Below, in pieces: positions 42,095 through 50,456 of a stretch of DNA of 64,000 nucleotides. Each line of letters opens with the position of its first letter. Positions within the stretch are counted from its first letter, which is position 1. A program made the translations under genes and the position numbers. Where the stretch lies: the NCBI GenBank assembly GCA_031296405.1, contig JAVKKH010000001.1:233258-297257 (forward strand), read 5' to 3'. This DNA is from Candidatus Tepidifontimicrobium thermophilum. Its GTDB lineage: Bacteria; Sysuimicrobiota; Sysuimicrobiia; Sysuimicrobiales; Sysuimicrobiaceae. The notes beneath the pieces are model-generated. The model was given only the letters and a program-made list of their open reading frames with translations, ran no database searches and had not been told where the DNA came from.

Positions 42095-42726
42095 TGTACT
42101 ACCCCCTCTTCGTGGACCTCGCAGGCCGTCGTTGCGTGGTCGTGGGCGGCGGCGCCATGGCCGAGCCCAAGGTGGAAGCGCTGGTGGAGTGCGGCGCAGA
42201 GGTGGTGGTCATCAGCCCGCAGGTGACCGAAAAGATCCGGCGCTGGGTCGAGGAGGGCCGGCTGCGCTGGGAGCCTAGAGCTTACCGTCTCGGAGACCTG
42301 GAGGGAGCGTGGCTCGTGGTGTCCGCGCCAGACGACCGGAGCTTGAACAGGGCGGTGTGGGAAGAAGCCCAGGCGAGGAGGGTCTGGGTGAACGCGGTGG
42401 ACGACCCCCCGCACTGCAGCTTCATCGCTCCGGCCGTCTACCGTCAGGGCGAGCTGGTGCTGGCTGTCTCCACCTCCGGAAAGGCGCCCGCGCTGGCGGT
42501 GCGGCTGCGGGACCGGTTGGCGGCTCAGCTCGGCCCGGAGTACGCGGCGTTCCTGGAACTCGCGGCGGAGCTGCGGGGGGAGCTGGTCCGGCGGGTTCCG
42601 CAGTTCGAACGCCGCCGCGCCCTGTGGTACCGGATTCTGGACTCCGGGGTGCTGGACGACCTTCAGGCAGGCGCGCGCGAGCGGGCCAGGGAGCGGTTCC
42701 TCCAGTTGGTGGAGGAGTGGGCGTGA
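42094..42726 (+). CDS. sirC: Precorrin-2 dehydrogenase / sirohydrochlorin ferrochelatase (SirC/Met8p-like)
   Basis: A 210-residue protein starting at GTG 42094, one base into the hemD stop. The NAD-binding fold is YYPLFVDLAGRRCVVVGGG, with VNAVDDPPHCSFIAPAVYRQGELVLAVSTSGKAPALAV, the segment typical of the CysG N-terminal half. Its length without the methyltransferase half matches stand-alone SirC/YlnF proteins. Whether it also inserts iron cannot be told. Acts between cobA and siroheme. Confidence 0.9.
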   Translation: MYYPLFVDLAGRRCVVVGGGAMAEPKVEALVECGAEVVVISPQVTEKIRRWVEEGRLRWEPRAYRLGDLEGAWLVVSAPDDRSLNRAVWEEAQARRVWVNAVDDPPHCSFIAPAVYRQGELVLAVSTSGKAPALAVRLRDRLAAQLGPEYAAFLELAAELRGELVRRVPQFERRRALWYRILDSGVLDDLQAGARERARERFLQLVEEWA

Positions 42727-43487
42727 CCGGGAAGGTGTTCCTGGTGGGCGCGGGGCCCGGCGACCCCGAGCTCATCACTGTCCGGGGTCTGCGGGTGCTG
42801 CGGAGCGCGGACGTGGTGGTGTACGACCGGCTGGTGCACCCGGCTCTGCTGGAGGCAGCACCGTCTTCCGCGGAGCGGGTCTTCGCGGGCAAGCACCCTG
42901 ATGGTCCGCGCGTCGCACAGGACGAGATCGTGCGGCTGCTGGTGGACCGGGCCCGGAGAGGCCTTCAGGTGGTCCGGCTCAAGGGGGGCGACCCCTTCGT
43001 GTTCGGCCGCGGGGGTGAGGAGGTCGAGGCGCTGCGCGCCGCAGGCGTGCCCTACGAGGTGATCCCGGGCGTCACCGCGGCGGTGGCGGTACCCGCGGCC
43101 GCGGAGATCCCGGTCACCCACCGGGCCTACGCCTCGGGCTTCTCGGTGGTCACCGGCCACCCCTGCGACGGCGGGACGGGCCTGGACTGGTCGGCCCTGG
43201 CCCGCATGCCCACCTTGGTGGTGCTCATGGGGCTGCGCCGGCTGCCCCTGGTGGTGGCACGCCTTTTGGACTCCGGTGCCGACCCTTCGGTCCCCGCGGC
43301 CATGATCGCGCGCGGTACGCTCCCCGATCAGCGGGTGGTGATGGGGACCCTCGGCACCATCGCCCGGAGGGTGGAGGAGGCCGGGCTGCAGCCCCCGGCC
43401 ACCCTCGTGGTGGGACGGGTGGTGGAGCTGTGCCGTTCGGCCGTGGCGGCCCCGAACCCCACGGGCCCGGAAAGGGGTGCGGTGTGA
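42723..43487 (+). CDS. cobA: Uroporphyrinogen-III C-methyltransferase
   Basis: A 254-residue SUMT from GTG 42723 in a GTGA overlap. Motifs: VFLVGAGPGDPELITVRGL, VVYDRLV, RLKGGDPFVFGRGGEE, VIPGVTAAVAVPAAAEIPVTHR and VVTGHP. It uses SAM to make precorrin-2 for siroheme. With hemD and sirC it completes siroheme synthesis next to the two siroheme enzymes that need it. Confidence 0.95.
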   Translation: MTGKVFLVGAGPGDPELITVRGLRVLRSADVVVYDRLVHPALLEAAPSSAERVFAGKHPDGPRVAQDEIVRLLVDRARRGLQVVRLKGGDPFVFGRGGEEVEALRAAGVPYEVIPGVTAAVAVPAAAEIPVTHRAYASGFSVVTGHPCDGGTGLDWSALARMPTLVVLMGLRRLPLVVARLLDSGADPSVPAAMIARGTLPDQRVVMGTLGTIARRVEEAGLQPPATLVVGRVVELCRSAVAAPNPTGPERGAV

Positions 43488-43500
43488 GCGAGGAAGCGGC

Positions 43501-44250
43501 ATGCTGGCCCTCCTGGTCCTGCTGGCCTTCGGGGCAGGCTTCCTGGACAGCGCCCTGGGGATGGGGTACGGGACCGTGCTCGGTCCGTTGCTCCTGGCCG
43601 CGGGGTACCGCCTGCCGGAGGTCGTTCCCGCCTTGTTGCTGTCTCAGGTGATGGCCGGGCTGGTGGGTGCGCGGTTCCACCACGCCAACGGCAACGCCTC
43701 CTTCGCCCGAGACTCCCTTCACCTGCGGGTGGCTGCGGTGCTGGTGGCCGCGGGGCTGGCGGGAGGGCTGCTGGGCCCCTGGGTGGCGCAGCAGGCGGAA
43801 GAGAAACTGTTGCGCGCGTACATGGCGGTGATGATCGTGGGGCTCGGCCTGTGGGTCCTGGTGGGGCGGACCGCGCGGGAGTTCTCGTGGGCGAGACTGG
43901 TGACCCTCGGGGCCGTCGCCTCGGTGAACAAGGCGCTCACGGGGGGTGGCTACGGGCCTTTGATCGCCGCAGGGCAGATGGTGGCGGGACTGGACCCGAA
44001 GGCCTCGGTGGCCATCACGAACCTGGCCGAGGCGGTCGTCTCCCTGGTGGCGGTGGCAAGCTACGCGTGGTGGTTCTCGGCCTCCTGGCGGTGGGATCTG
44101 GTGCTGGCGGTCACCTGCGGCGCGGTGCTGGCGGTTCCCCTGGGCGTGCGGACGGTACGGCTCGCGGGTGCAGGACGCCTGAGGGGTTGGGTGGCCACCG
44201 CCACGGTGTGCCTGGGCCTGGTGGCCTTCGTGTCGGGGCGCGGTGGCTAG
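43501..44250 (+). CDS. TSUP-family sulfite/sulfur-anion transporter (TauE/SafE)
   Basis: A 249-residue membrane protein with about eight helices. ATG 43501 is chosen over GTG 43477 because GAGGAAG precedes it. The first segment GFLDSALGMGYGTVLGPLLL and the repeat-like NKALTGGGYGPLIAAGQM are typical of TauE/SafE. At the end of the sulfate/siroheme operon it likely moves sulfate, sulfite or another sulfur anion; a dedicated CysPTWA uptake system was not seen in the window. Confidence 0.88.
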   Translation: MLALLVLLAFGAGFLDSALGMGYGTVLGPLLLAAGYRLPEVVPALLLSQVMAGLVGARFHHANGNASFARDSLHLRVAAVLVAAGLAGGLLGPWVAQQAEEKLLRAYMAVMIVGLGLWVLVGRTAREFSWARLVTLGAVASVNKALTGGGYGPLIAAGQMVAGLDPKASVAITNLAEAVVSLVAVASYAWWFSASWRWDLVLAVTCGAVLAVPLGVRTVRLAGAGRLRGWVATATVCLGLVAFVSGRGG

Positions 44251-44324
44251 GCGCAGGTCCTTGCCTTGTTGTGGCGTTAACGGTGCGGCGCTCCTCGTAC
44301 GCTACCGGTTGACGTTGCCGGGCC

Positions 44325-44477
44325 GTGCGGACGGGGACGCCGGTGATCCTGGGCGAGGCGGACGACGGGGCACTGCTCGGGGTGGTGACCCTGGAGACCC
44401 CGGGCCTCGTGTTCAACCCGTTCAAGCGAACCCTGAAACCCATGCGGATGCGTTTGGCACGGTGGGGTGTCGGTTGA
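44325..44477 (+). pseudogene. Remnant of a clan AA aspartic protease C-terminus
   Basis: A 50-codon stretch with GALLGVVTLETPGLVFNPFKR resembles the C-terminal end of bacterial retropepsin-like (clan AA) aspartic proteases, where a LG-x-x-TLE-x-LGL-x-x-(D/N)P segment is common. The catalytic DTGA and the rest are missing, and the frame is closed by TGA just upstream (44310-44312). The -35 box of the next promoter overlaps its stop. A tiny functional gene is possible but unlikely. Confidence 0.4.
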
Positions 44478-44502
44478 CGCGTCCGTCGGGGTGTGCTACA
44501 AG
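44474..44502 (+). promoter_or_regulatory. Promoter of the rhodanese operon
   Basis: TTGACG (44474-44479), 17-base spacer, TACAAG (44497-44502) with an upstream TGC that makes it an extended -10. The same -35 hexamer precedes the sat leader. The start point, near 44509, would leave the leader ORF almost leaderless. Confidence 0.6.
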
Positions 44503-44511
44503 GGGATTGTC

Positions 44512-44592
44512 GTGAAGGGCCTTCGGTACGCACCGCGCAGCTGTATCTGTCCGTGGCGGAGGCAGGGTCTGCCTTCGCTGCGCCCCTTCTAG
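44512..44592 (+). CDS. Leader peptide with Cys-Ile-Cys-Pro, upstream of the rhodanese gene
   Basis: A 26-codon ORF (GTG 44512, TAG 44590-44592). The peptide begins VKGLRYAPRSCICPWRR, sharing P-R-x-C-I-C-P-x-R with the leader in front of sat. Codons 11-13 are TGT-ATC-TGT. AAGGGG (44500-44505) could serve as ribosome site if transcription starts further upstream than the promoter predicts. The sulfurtransferase operon begins 111 bases downstream. Analogous small leader ORFs precede sulfur genes in Actinobacteria; this motif is one I do not recall being described. Confidence 0.62.
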   Translation: MKGLRYAPRSCICPWRRQGLPSLRPF

Positions 44593-44605
44593 GTCCCCTG
44601 CGAAG
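44556..44605 (+). promoter_or_regulatory. Alternating hairpins after the Cys codons of the rhodanese leader
   Basis: A ten-pair stem (44556-44565 with 44569-44578, one G-T pair, three-base loop) starts five bases after the second Cys codon. Its 3' arm CTTCGC (44573-44578) can pair instead with GCGAAG (44600-44605). The layout parallels that after the sat leader. There is no T-run before the ATG at 44704, so control would be by Rho or at translation. Confidence 0.5.
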
Positions 44606-44703
44606 CTCACCCTGTCTCCGCTGACCACGGCGGGGATCCGTGCGCTCTCCTGGCGCCGCGTCCCGCCTATGCACCACAGACCGTGGAACCCGGAGGTGGA
44701 CGG

Positions 44704-45570
44704 ATGGCTTCGTACGCACGGCCGGACGTTTTGGTGGAGACAGACTGGCTGGCGCAGCGCCTGGGTGACCCGGGTCTGCGGATCGTGGAGTCCAACGAGG
44801 ATCCGGAGCTGTACGCGCAGGGGCACATCCCGGGCGCGATCCACATCCGGTGGAAGACCGACCTGCAGGACCCCGTGCGCCGGGACTGGGTTTCCCGGGA
44901 GCAACTGGAGGACCTGCTGGGGGCGCGGGGCATCGGCAACGCGCACACCATCATCCTGTACGGCGACCGGAACAACTGGTTCGCCACCTACACCTTCTGG
45001 CTGTTGCAGTACTACGGAGTGGAGAACCTGAAGATCCTGAACGGGGGTCGGCAGAAGTGGATCGCGGAGGGCCGCCCCCTGACCACGGAGGTGCCGCAGT
45101 ACCCACCTGCGCCCTTCCGGGCGAAGGACCCGGATCCCGCCCTGCGAGCGTTCCGGGACGAGATCCTCCAGCGCTTGCAGGATCCGGCGCTCGCCCTGGT
45201 GGACGTCCGCTCCCCGCAGGAATACCGCGGTGAGCTGATCGCGCCGCCCGGGTACCCACAGGAGGGGGCGCAGCGGCCCGGACACATCCCGCGTGCCGTG
45301 AACATTCCCTGGACCCACAACGTCCGGGAGGACGGGACCTTCAAGTCCGCGGAAGAACTGCGGGCGCTGTACGAGTCGGTGGGGATCACCCCGGACAGGG
45401 AGGTGGTCGCGTACTGCCGGATCGGGGAGCGCAGCAGCCTCACCTGGTTTACCTTGAAGGTCCTGCTGGGTTACCCGAACGTGAAGAACTACGACGGCAG
45501 CTGGACCGAGTGGGGCAGCCTCGTGGGCGTCCCCGTGGAGCGCGCTGCAGCGGGCGAGGCCCAGCCGTAG
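44704..45570 (+). CDS. Thiosulfate/3-mercaptopyruvate sulfurtransferase (two-domain rhodanese)
   Basis: A 288-residue rhodanese. ATG 44704 follows GGAGGT with a six-base spacer. Two rhodanese domains are visible; the N-terminal one is inactive-like (GHIPGAIHIRW...ILYGDRNN) and the C-terminal one has the active cysteine in AYCRIGERSS. The family member is the SseA/CysA type of Actinobacteria. With DUF4395 and a thioredoxin-like protein downstream it forms a conserved three-gene operon for handling sulfane sulfur. Confidence 0.92.
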   Translation: MASYARPDVLVETDWLAQRLGDPGLRIVESNEDPELYAQGHIPGAIHIRWKTDLQDPVRRDWVSREQLEDLLGARGIGNAHTIILYGDRNNWFATYTFWLLQYYGVENLKILNGGRQKWIAEGRPLTTEVPQYPPAPFRAKDPDPALRAFRDEILQRLQDPALALVDVRSPQEYRGELIAPPGYPQEGAQRPGHIPRAVNIPWTHNVREDGTFKSAEELRALYESVGITPDREVVAYCRIGERSSLTWFTLKVLLGYPNVKNYDGSWTEWGSLVGVPVERAAAGEAQP

Positions 45571-45573
45571 GGG

Positions 45574-46026
45574 GTGAAGGGGTTGCAGCGGGTGGACCAC
45601 AACGCGCTACGGACCAACCAAGCCTGCATCGTGGGCTTCACGGTGCTCGCGTTCCTTCTGGACCGGTTGTGGCTCGTGGCCGCGGTGGCCCTGGTGCTGC
45701 TCGTGGGGACTGCGCATCCACGCCTGGCCCTGTTCCAGCAGGTCTACCATCGGTGGCTGAAGGGGCGGGTCCTGAAACCGGACGAGCGGGAGGACGACCC
45801 TGCGCCTCACCGCTTCGCTCAGGGCATGGGTGGGAGCGTGCTGCTGCTGGCCGCTGTGAGTCTGTGGGGCGGGTACACGATCCTAGGTTGGTTGCTGGCG
45901 TGGCTGGTGGCGGTTCTGGCCGCGGTCAACCTGCTGGCTGGCTTCTGCACAGGGTGCTTTGTCTTCTACCAGCTCACCCGCCTCGGGGTGATCCGCCGGG
46001 GAGGTCCCGCGCACGGAGGGCCGTGA
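45574..46026 (+). CDS. DUF4395 membrane protein
   Basis: A 150-residue membrane protein with two hydrophobic pairs of helices (residues 18-45 and 86-125). It contains DHNALRTNQACIVGFTVLAF at the start and the late GFCTGCFVFYQL with a CxxC inside the membrane region, both typical of DUF4395. The start codon may be GTG 45574 or TTG 45583. Location between a rhodanese and a thioredoxin implies a membrane step in sulfur or thiol transfer (inference). Confidence 0.85.
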   Translation: MKGLQRVDHNALRTNQACIVGFTVLAFLLDRLWLVAAVALVLLVGTAHPRLALFQQVYHRWLKGRVLKPDEREDDPAPHRFAQGMGGSVLLLAAVSLWGGYTILGWLLAWLVAVLAAVNLLAGFCTGCFVFYQLTRLGVIRRGGPAHGGP

Positions 46027-46451
46027 TGGAACGGGCGCTGGTGGTCCTGCTGGTGGGCGCGGCGGTGGCCGCGGGAGCGGCATGGCTACGGTGGCGGGAA
46101 CGCCGTGTCCGGGCACACGTGCACGTGCCCGGAGGGCCCGCGGTGATCGCCTTCACCCACCGGCTGTGCGCGCCGTGTCGTAGCCAGCAGCTCCCGGCCT
46201 TAAAGCGCCTGCAGGAGCTCGTAGACTCCCACGTGCGGGTGGAGGTGGTGGACGTGGAGCGTGACCCGCACCTCGCCCGCCGGTTCGGGGTCTTTACGGT
46301 TCCCTCTACCGTAGTGGTCGGGCCGGACGGACGGGTGGTGGCGTTCAACCACGGCTTCGCGGACGAGGCCAGGCTCCTGCGGCAGCTGGGCCGGACGGGC
46401 CCGGAGGGGGTGCCCGACCTTCTTCGGAATCCCGGCCCGGAGGTCACATGA
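46026..46451 (+). CDS. Membrane-anchored thioredoxin-like protein
   Basis: A 141-residue protein with one N-terminal membrane helix (residues 4-21) followed by a thioredoxin fold. The active site reads CAPC (in HRLCAPCRSQQ) and the cis-proline segment is TVPSTVVVGPDG. ATG 46026 overlaps the DUF4395 stop. Third gene of the rhodanese operon; likely a thiol-disulfide partner of the sulfurtransferase at the membrane. Confidence 0.85.
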   Translation: MERALVVLLVGAAVAAGAAWLRWRERRVRAHVHVPGGPAVIAFTHRLCAPCRSQQLPALKRLQELVDSHVRVEVVDVERDPHLARRFGVFTVPSTVVVGPDGRVVAFNHGFADEARLLRQLGRTGPEGVPDLLRNPGPEVT

Positions 46452-46848
46452 CCTGCCGCACCTGGTTCCCGGAGTAGCCCACCAGGACCACGAATGCCGC
46501 ACCGAGAGCCGAGAGGACGAGGATCCACCCGCGCGCGCGGGGCGACTTCCACCGGACCGCTAGGTTCGCCGCGTACAGGGCGGTAGTGACGTAGGCGAGC
46601 GTGCTGTGGACGGTGTGGCGGGCCAGGAAGGCGCTGCCCACCCCCTCCCGCTGGAGGCGGGCGAAGTCGTAGAAGGCCGTGGCCAGCACCACGGGTGCCG
46701 CCAGCAGGCCCAGAGCGACCAGCCAGGTGCCCGTGGACCGGTACAGTTCCGTGGGTCTGCGCCAGTACAGGACGTCGAACAGCAAGGCGGTGATCCACAG
46801 GGCGATGGGGAAGTCGGTAACGGGCGCGTGGAACAGGTAGCCGACCAT
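46444..46848 (-). CDS. DUF2231-like membrane protein
   Basis: A 134-residue protein with four helices. ATG 46848 has a strong AGGAGGAGCT site. The segment PVTDFPIALWITALLFDVLYW and the late HTVHSTLAYVTTALYAAN resemble DUF2231 membrane proteins, often linked to haem or redox. It ends eight bases inside the convergent thioredoxin gene. Function unknown. Confidence 0.75.
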   Translation of the reverse strand: MVGYLFHAPVTDFPIALWITALLFDVLYWRRPTELYRSTGTWLVALGLLAAPVVLATAFYDFARLQREGVGSAFLARHTVHSTLAYVTTALYAANLAVRWKSPRARGWILVLSALGAAFVVLVGYSGNQVRQVM

Positions 46849-46916
46849 AGCTCCTCCTGCGTGGGTGCTGGGGAAACTCTTTCGCCGTGCCCCGCCTCGG
46901 ACCCCTGCCCGCCGCG

Positions 46917-46945
46917 TTGTACCGGGCGGGGGCCTTGTGTAGAAT
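46917..46945 (+). promoter_or_regulatory. Promoter of proS
   Basis: TTGTAC (46917-46922) and TAGAAT (46940-46945) with a 17-base spacer, 63 bases before the proS ATG. Confidence 0.65.
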
Positions 46946-47008
46946 GCGGGCGAACGGCACCACAGGCCTGCAAGGTACGCGGCACCGGAAAGCCGCTCCG
47001 GAGGGGAG

Positions 47009-48445
47009 ATGGAGGCCAAGGCGTGGGTCCGGGAGATCCCCCGAAAGCAGGACAACCTGTCCGACTGGTATACCGCGGTCCTGCTGAAGGCGGAAATGGT
47101 GGACTACTCGCCGGTCCGGGGCTGCATGGTCATCCGGCCCTACGGCTGGGCCGTCTGGGAGGCTATCCAGCGGTGGCTCGATGCGGAGTTCCGGCGTACG
47201 GGCCATCAGACCGCGGCCTTCCCCCTGTTCGTGCCCGAGTCCCTGCTGCGCCGGGAGGCGGAGCACGTCCAGGGGTTTGCCCCGCAGGTGGCGTGGGTCA
47301 CCCAAGGGGGAGATGAGGAGCTCGCAGAGCGCCTGGCCGTCCGGCCCACCTCCGAGGCCATCATCATGCCCATGTACGCCCGGTGGATCCGCTCGTACCG
47401 CGACCTGCCCGTCCTCATCCTGCAGTGGTGCAGCGTGGTGCGGTGGGAGAAGGCCACCCGACCGTTCCTGCGCACCACGGAGTTCTTCTGGCACGAGGGG
47501 CACACCGCCCACCGCACCGCGGAGGAGGCGGATGCGGAGTGCCGGCTCATCCTGGACATCTACCGGCGCCTGCTGGAGGAGCAGCTGGCGATGCCGGTCC
47601 TGGTGGGCCGCAAGCCCGCCAGCGAGAAGTTCGCCGGCGCGGACTGGACCTATACCCTGGAGGCCCTCATGCCGGACGGACAGGCCATCCAGGCGGGTAC
47701 GTCCCACTTCCTCGGCCAGAACTTCGCCCGCGCCTTCGAGGTGAAGTTCCTCGACCGGGACAACACGGAGAAGTACGTGTGGACCACCTCCTGGGCGGTC
47801 ACCACGCGGCTGGTGGGCGCCCTGGTGATGGCCCACGGGGACGACCGGGGTCTGTTCCTGCCGCCCCGGGTGGCGCCCGTCCAGGTGGTCGTGGTACCGG
47901 TGCGTGCGGAACGGGAGCCCGCGGTGCTGGACCGAGCCCGCAGGATCACGGCGCAACTTGGGGAGCGGTTCCGGGTCAAGCTGGACGACCGGGAGGAGTA
48001 CACACCTGGGTGGAAGTTCAACGAGTGGGAGATGCGGGGGGTACCCCTGCGGGTGGAGCTGGGACCCCGGGACCTGCAGCAGGGCCAAGCGGTGTTGGTC
48101 CCCCGGGACGCGGAAGGGGCTCGGCAGGCGGTCCCGCTGGACGCCGTGGTGGAGCGAGTGGGTGCAGAGCTGGAGGCCATCCAGTCCCGTATGCTGGACC
48201 GCGCCCGAAAGTACCTGGCGGACCACACGGTCCGGGCCCGCGAGTACGGGGAGGCGGTGGAGCTGATCCGCCAGCGCCGGGGCTTCGTGGGGGTGCTGTG
48301 GTGCGGGCAGAGCTCCTGCGAGGATCGGCTGCGGGGGGAAACGGGAGGCTCTCCCCGCGTGATCCCGGAGGAGGCGGTGGAGGGAAGCTGCCTGGTATGC
48401 GGAAGACCGGCCACCGCCCTGGTGTACTTCGCTCGCGCATACTGA
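47009..48445 (+). CDS. proS: Prolyl-tRNA synthetase, archaeal/eukaryotic type
   Basis: A 478-residue class II synthetase. Motif 2 and its neighbourhood read VRPTSEAIIMPMYARW and LRTTEFFWHEGHTAH, and motif 3-like GDDRGLFLPPRVAP follows. The C-terminal zinc-binding-like domain (WCGQSSC...SCLVCGRPA) and the absence of the large editing insertion mark the archaeal/eukaryotic (type 3) form, also found in some bacteria. ATG 47009 has a GAGGGGAG site. Confidence 0.95.
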   Translation: MEAKAWVREIPRKQDNLSDWYTAVLLKAEMVDYSPVRGCMVIRPYGWAVWEAIQRWLDAEFRRTGHQTAAFPLFVPESLLRREAEHVQGFAPQVAWVTQGGDEELAERLAVRPTSEAIIMPMYARWIRSYRDLPVLILQWCSVVRWEKATRPFLRTTEFFWHEGHTAHRTAEEADAECRLILDIYRRLLEEQLAMPVLVGRKPASEKFAGADWTYTLEALMPDGQAIQAGTSHFLGQNFARAFEVKFLDRDNTEKYVWTTSWAVTTRLVGALVMAHGDDRGLFLPPRVAPVQVVVVPVRAEREPAVLDRARRITAQLGERFRVKLDDREEYTPGWKFNEWEMRGVPLRVELGPRDLQQGQAVLVPRDAEGARQAVPLDAVVERVGAELEAIQSRMLDRARKYLADHTVRAREYGEAVELIRQRRGFVGVLWCGQSSCEDRLRGETGGSPRVIPEEAVEGSCLVCGRPATALVYFARAY

Positions 48446-48479
48446 ATGGAGAAGCCATCTCGCTTGGGGGAGGGGAACC

Positions 48480-50456
48480 ATGGTGGCGAACCCTCGGCGC
48501 TGGAGGAGGGATCCGGACCCCGCGCCCGGGCCGGCCGGGCGCCTCACCCACCCCTTGGTCCGCAGGGACGGACGCCTGGTTCGGGCCAGTTGGGAGGAGG
48601 CCCTAGACCACGCCGCGGAGGGGTTGCGGCGGATCCGGGAGCGATACGGCGGGCAGGGGTTCGGGCTTTTCAGCTGCTCCAAGTCCACCAACGAGCTCAA
48701 CTACCTGGCCGGGAAGTTCGCCCGTCAGGTGATGGGCTCCAACAACGTGGATAGCTGCAACCGCACCTGACACGCCCCCAGCGTCGCCGGTCTGGCGGCG
48801 GTGTTCGGGGCGGGCGGGGGAACCAACTCCTACCGGGAGATGGAGGAGACGAATCTGATCCTCCTGTGGGGCTCTAATGCCCGGGAGACCCACCCGGTGA
48901 TGTTCCTCCACATGCTCAAAGGCGTTCGGAACGGCGCGCGCCTGGTGGTGGTCGATCCCCGGCGGACCTCCAGCGTGGCATTTGCTCACCGGTGGCTTCC
49001 CGTGCGGGTGGGGACGGACATCGCGCTCGCCAACGCCATGGGCCGGTACATCATCCACGAGGGACTCCTGAACGAGGAGTTCGTCCGGGAAGCTACGGAG
49101 GGGTTCGCCCGATACCGGGAGGCGGTGGAGCCCTACACCCTGGAGCGCGCGGAGGCCATCACCGGGGTCCCCCGAGAGCTCATCGCGGCCACCGCTCGGG
49201 AGTACGCCACGGCTCCCCGGGCCATGATCTGCTGGACGCTGGGCATCACGGAGCACCACAATGCGGTGGACACCGTCTTCAGCCTCACCAACCTGGCGCT
49301 TCTGACCGGGCACGTGGGCCGGTACGGGTCCGGCCTCAATCCCCTCCGGGGGCAGAATAACGTCCAGGGCGGAGGGGACATGGGGGCGCTGCCGAACCGG
49401 CTTGTGGGGTTCCAGAACGTGGAAGACCCCGAAGTGCGGGCCCGGTTCGAGCGGGCCTGGGGTTGCACCATCCCGCCGAAGGCGGGCTGGCACCTGACGG
49501 CCATGTACGACGCCATGGAGAAGGGGTTGCTCCGGGGCCTGTACGTGATCGGCGAGAACCCCGTGTGCTCCGACGCCAACGCCACCCGCATCCTCCGGCT
49601 GTTCCAAGAGCTCGAGTTCCTGGTGGTGCAGGACCTTTTCCTCACCCCCACCGCCGAACTGGCGAACGTAGTGTTCCCTGCGGCAGCGGCCTGGTGTGAA
49701 TCGGAGGGCACCGTCACCAGTAGCGAGCGGCGGGTGCAGCGGGTGCGCAAGGCCCTGGATCCCCCGGGGGAGGCCCGGGACGACCTGTGGATCCTCCAGC
49801 AGCTGGCGCGGCGCCTCGGGCGGGAGTGGGATTACCCCGATGCGGAGGCGGTGTGGAACGAGGTGCGGGAACTTTCGCCGCTGCACCGGGGCATGAGTTA
49901 CCGGCGCCTGGAGGAGCTCGGCGGGATCCAGTGGCCTTGCCCCACTGAGGACCACCCGGGCGAGCTGTTCCTGCATGGCCGGCTGTGGAAGCGCCCGGTA
50001 GAAGGCCCGCGGGCTCCCTTCGTGCCCACCCACTACGAGCCGCCGGTGGACGAGGTGAACGAGGACTATCCGCTTCTTCTGACGACCGGGCGGCGGCTGT
50101 ACTTCTTCAACACGGGCGTACAGACGGCCCTGTACGGGGCCCCGGTGCCGCAGGAGGAATACCTCGTCCTGCACCCGCGCGACGCCGGCCGGTACGGCAT
50201 CGCGCACGGGGACCGTGTGCGGGTCTCCTCCCGGAGGGGGTCCGTGGAGGCTACCGCGTGGGTGGAGTCCACGGTCGCGCCTGGGCTGTGCTTCATGACC
50301 CTGCACTTCCCGGAGAAGACTCCCACCAACGTGCTCACCGTGGATGCCGCAGACCCCAAGTCCGGGACCGCGGAGTTCAAGGCCACCGCGGTCCGGGTGG
50401 AGCGGATCCCGAGGGAGCGCGTCCCGGCGGAGGCCACTAGGGAGGGGGCCCCGTGA
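48480..50456 (+). CDS. fdhA: Formate dehydrogenase catalytic subunit, selenocysteine-containing (C-terminal part of a split FdhA)
   Basis: One gene read through an in-frame TGA (48768-48770) as selenocysteine at residue 97; both sides are in the same frame. The context DSCNRT-U-HAPSVAG is the formate dehydrogenase active site, where the residue is Sec or Cys. The product (658 residues) starts where the molybdopterin domain resumes (LTHPLVRRDGRLVRASWEEALD); the cluster-bearing N-terminal part is encoded separately at 52333. Later motifs are WGSNARETHP, RLVVVDPRRT, GQNNVQGGGDMG and the C-terminal MGD-binding LLTTGRRLYFFNTG. It oxidises formate (or reduces CO2) with the NAD-linked module downstream. 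Confidence 0.95.
48768..48812 (+). promoter_or_regulatory. Bacterial SECIS element of fdhA
   Basis: The UGA is followed by a hairpin with inner stem CGTCGCC/GGCGGCG (48782-48788, 48794-48800), outer stem CGCCCC/GGGGCG (48773-48778, 48807-48812) and apical loop GGTCT (48789-48793). The loop sequence matches the classic E. coli fdhF SECIS and lies 18 bases after the UGA. The selenocysteine machinery genes are not in the window. Confidence 0.9.

Noticed and set aside
44251-44323. Intact aspartic protease gene upstream of the rhodanese operon
   Set aside because: Only the C-terminal signature is seen; the catalytic DTGA part is missing and the frame is closed by TGA at 44310.
48480-50456. fdhA as a pseudogene broken by a stop codon
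   Set aside because: The stop is UGA at the known Sec position, the frame continues without shift, and a SECIS with the classic loop follows.
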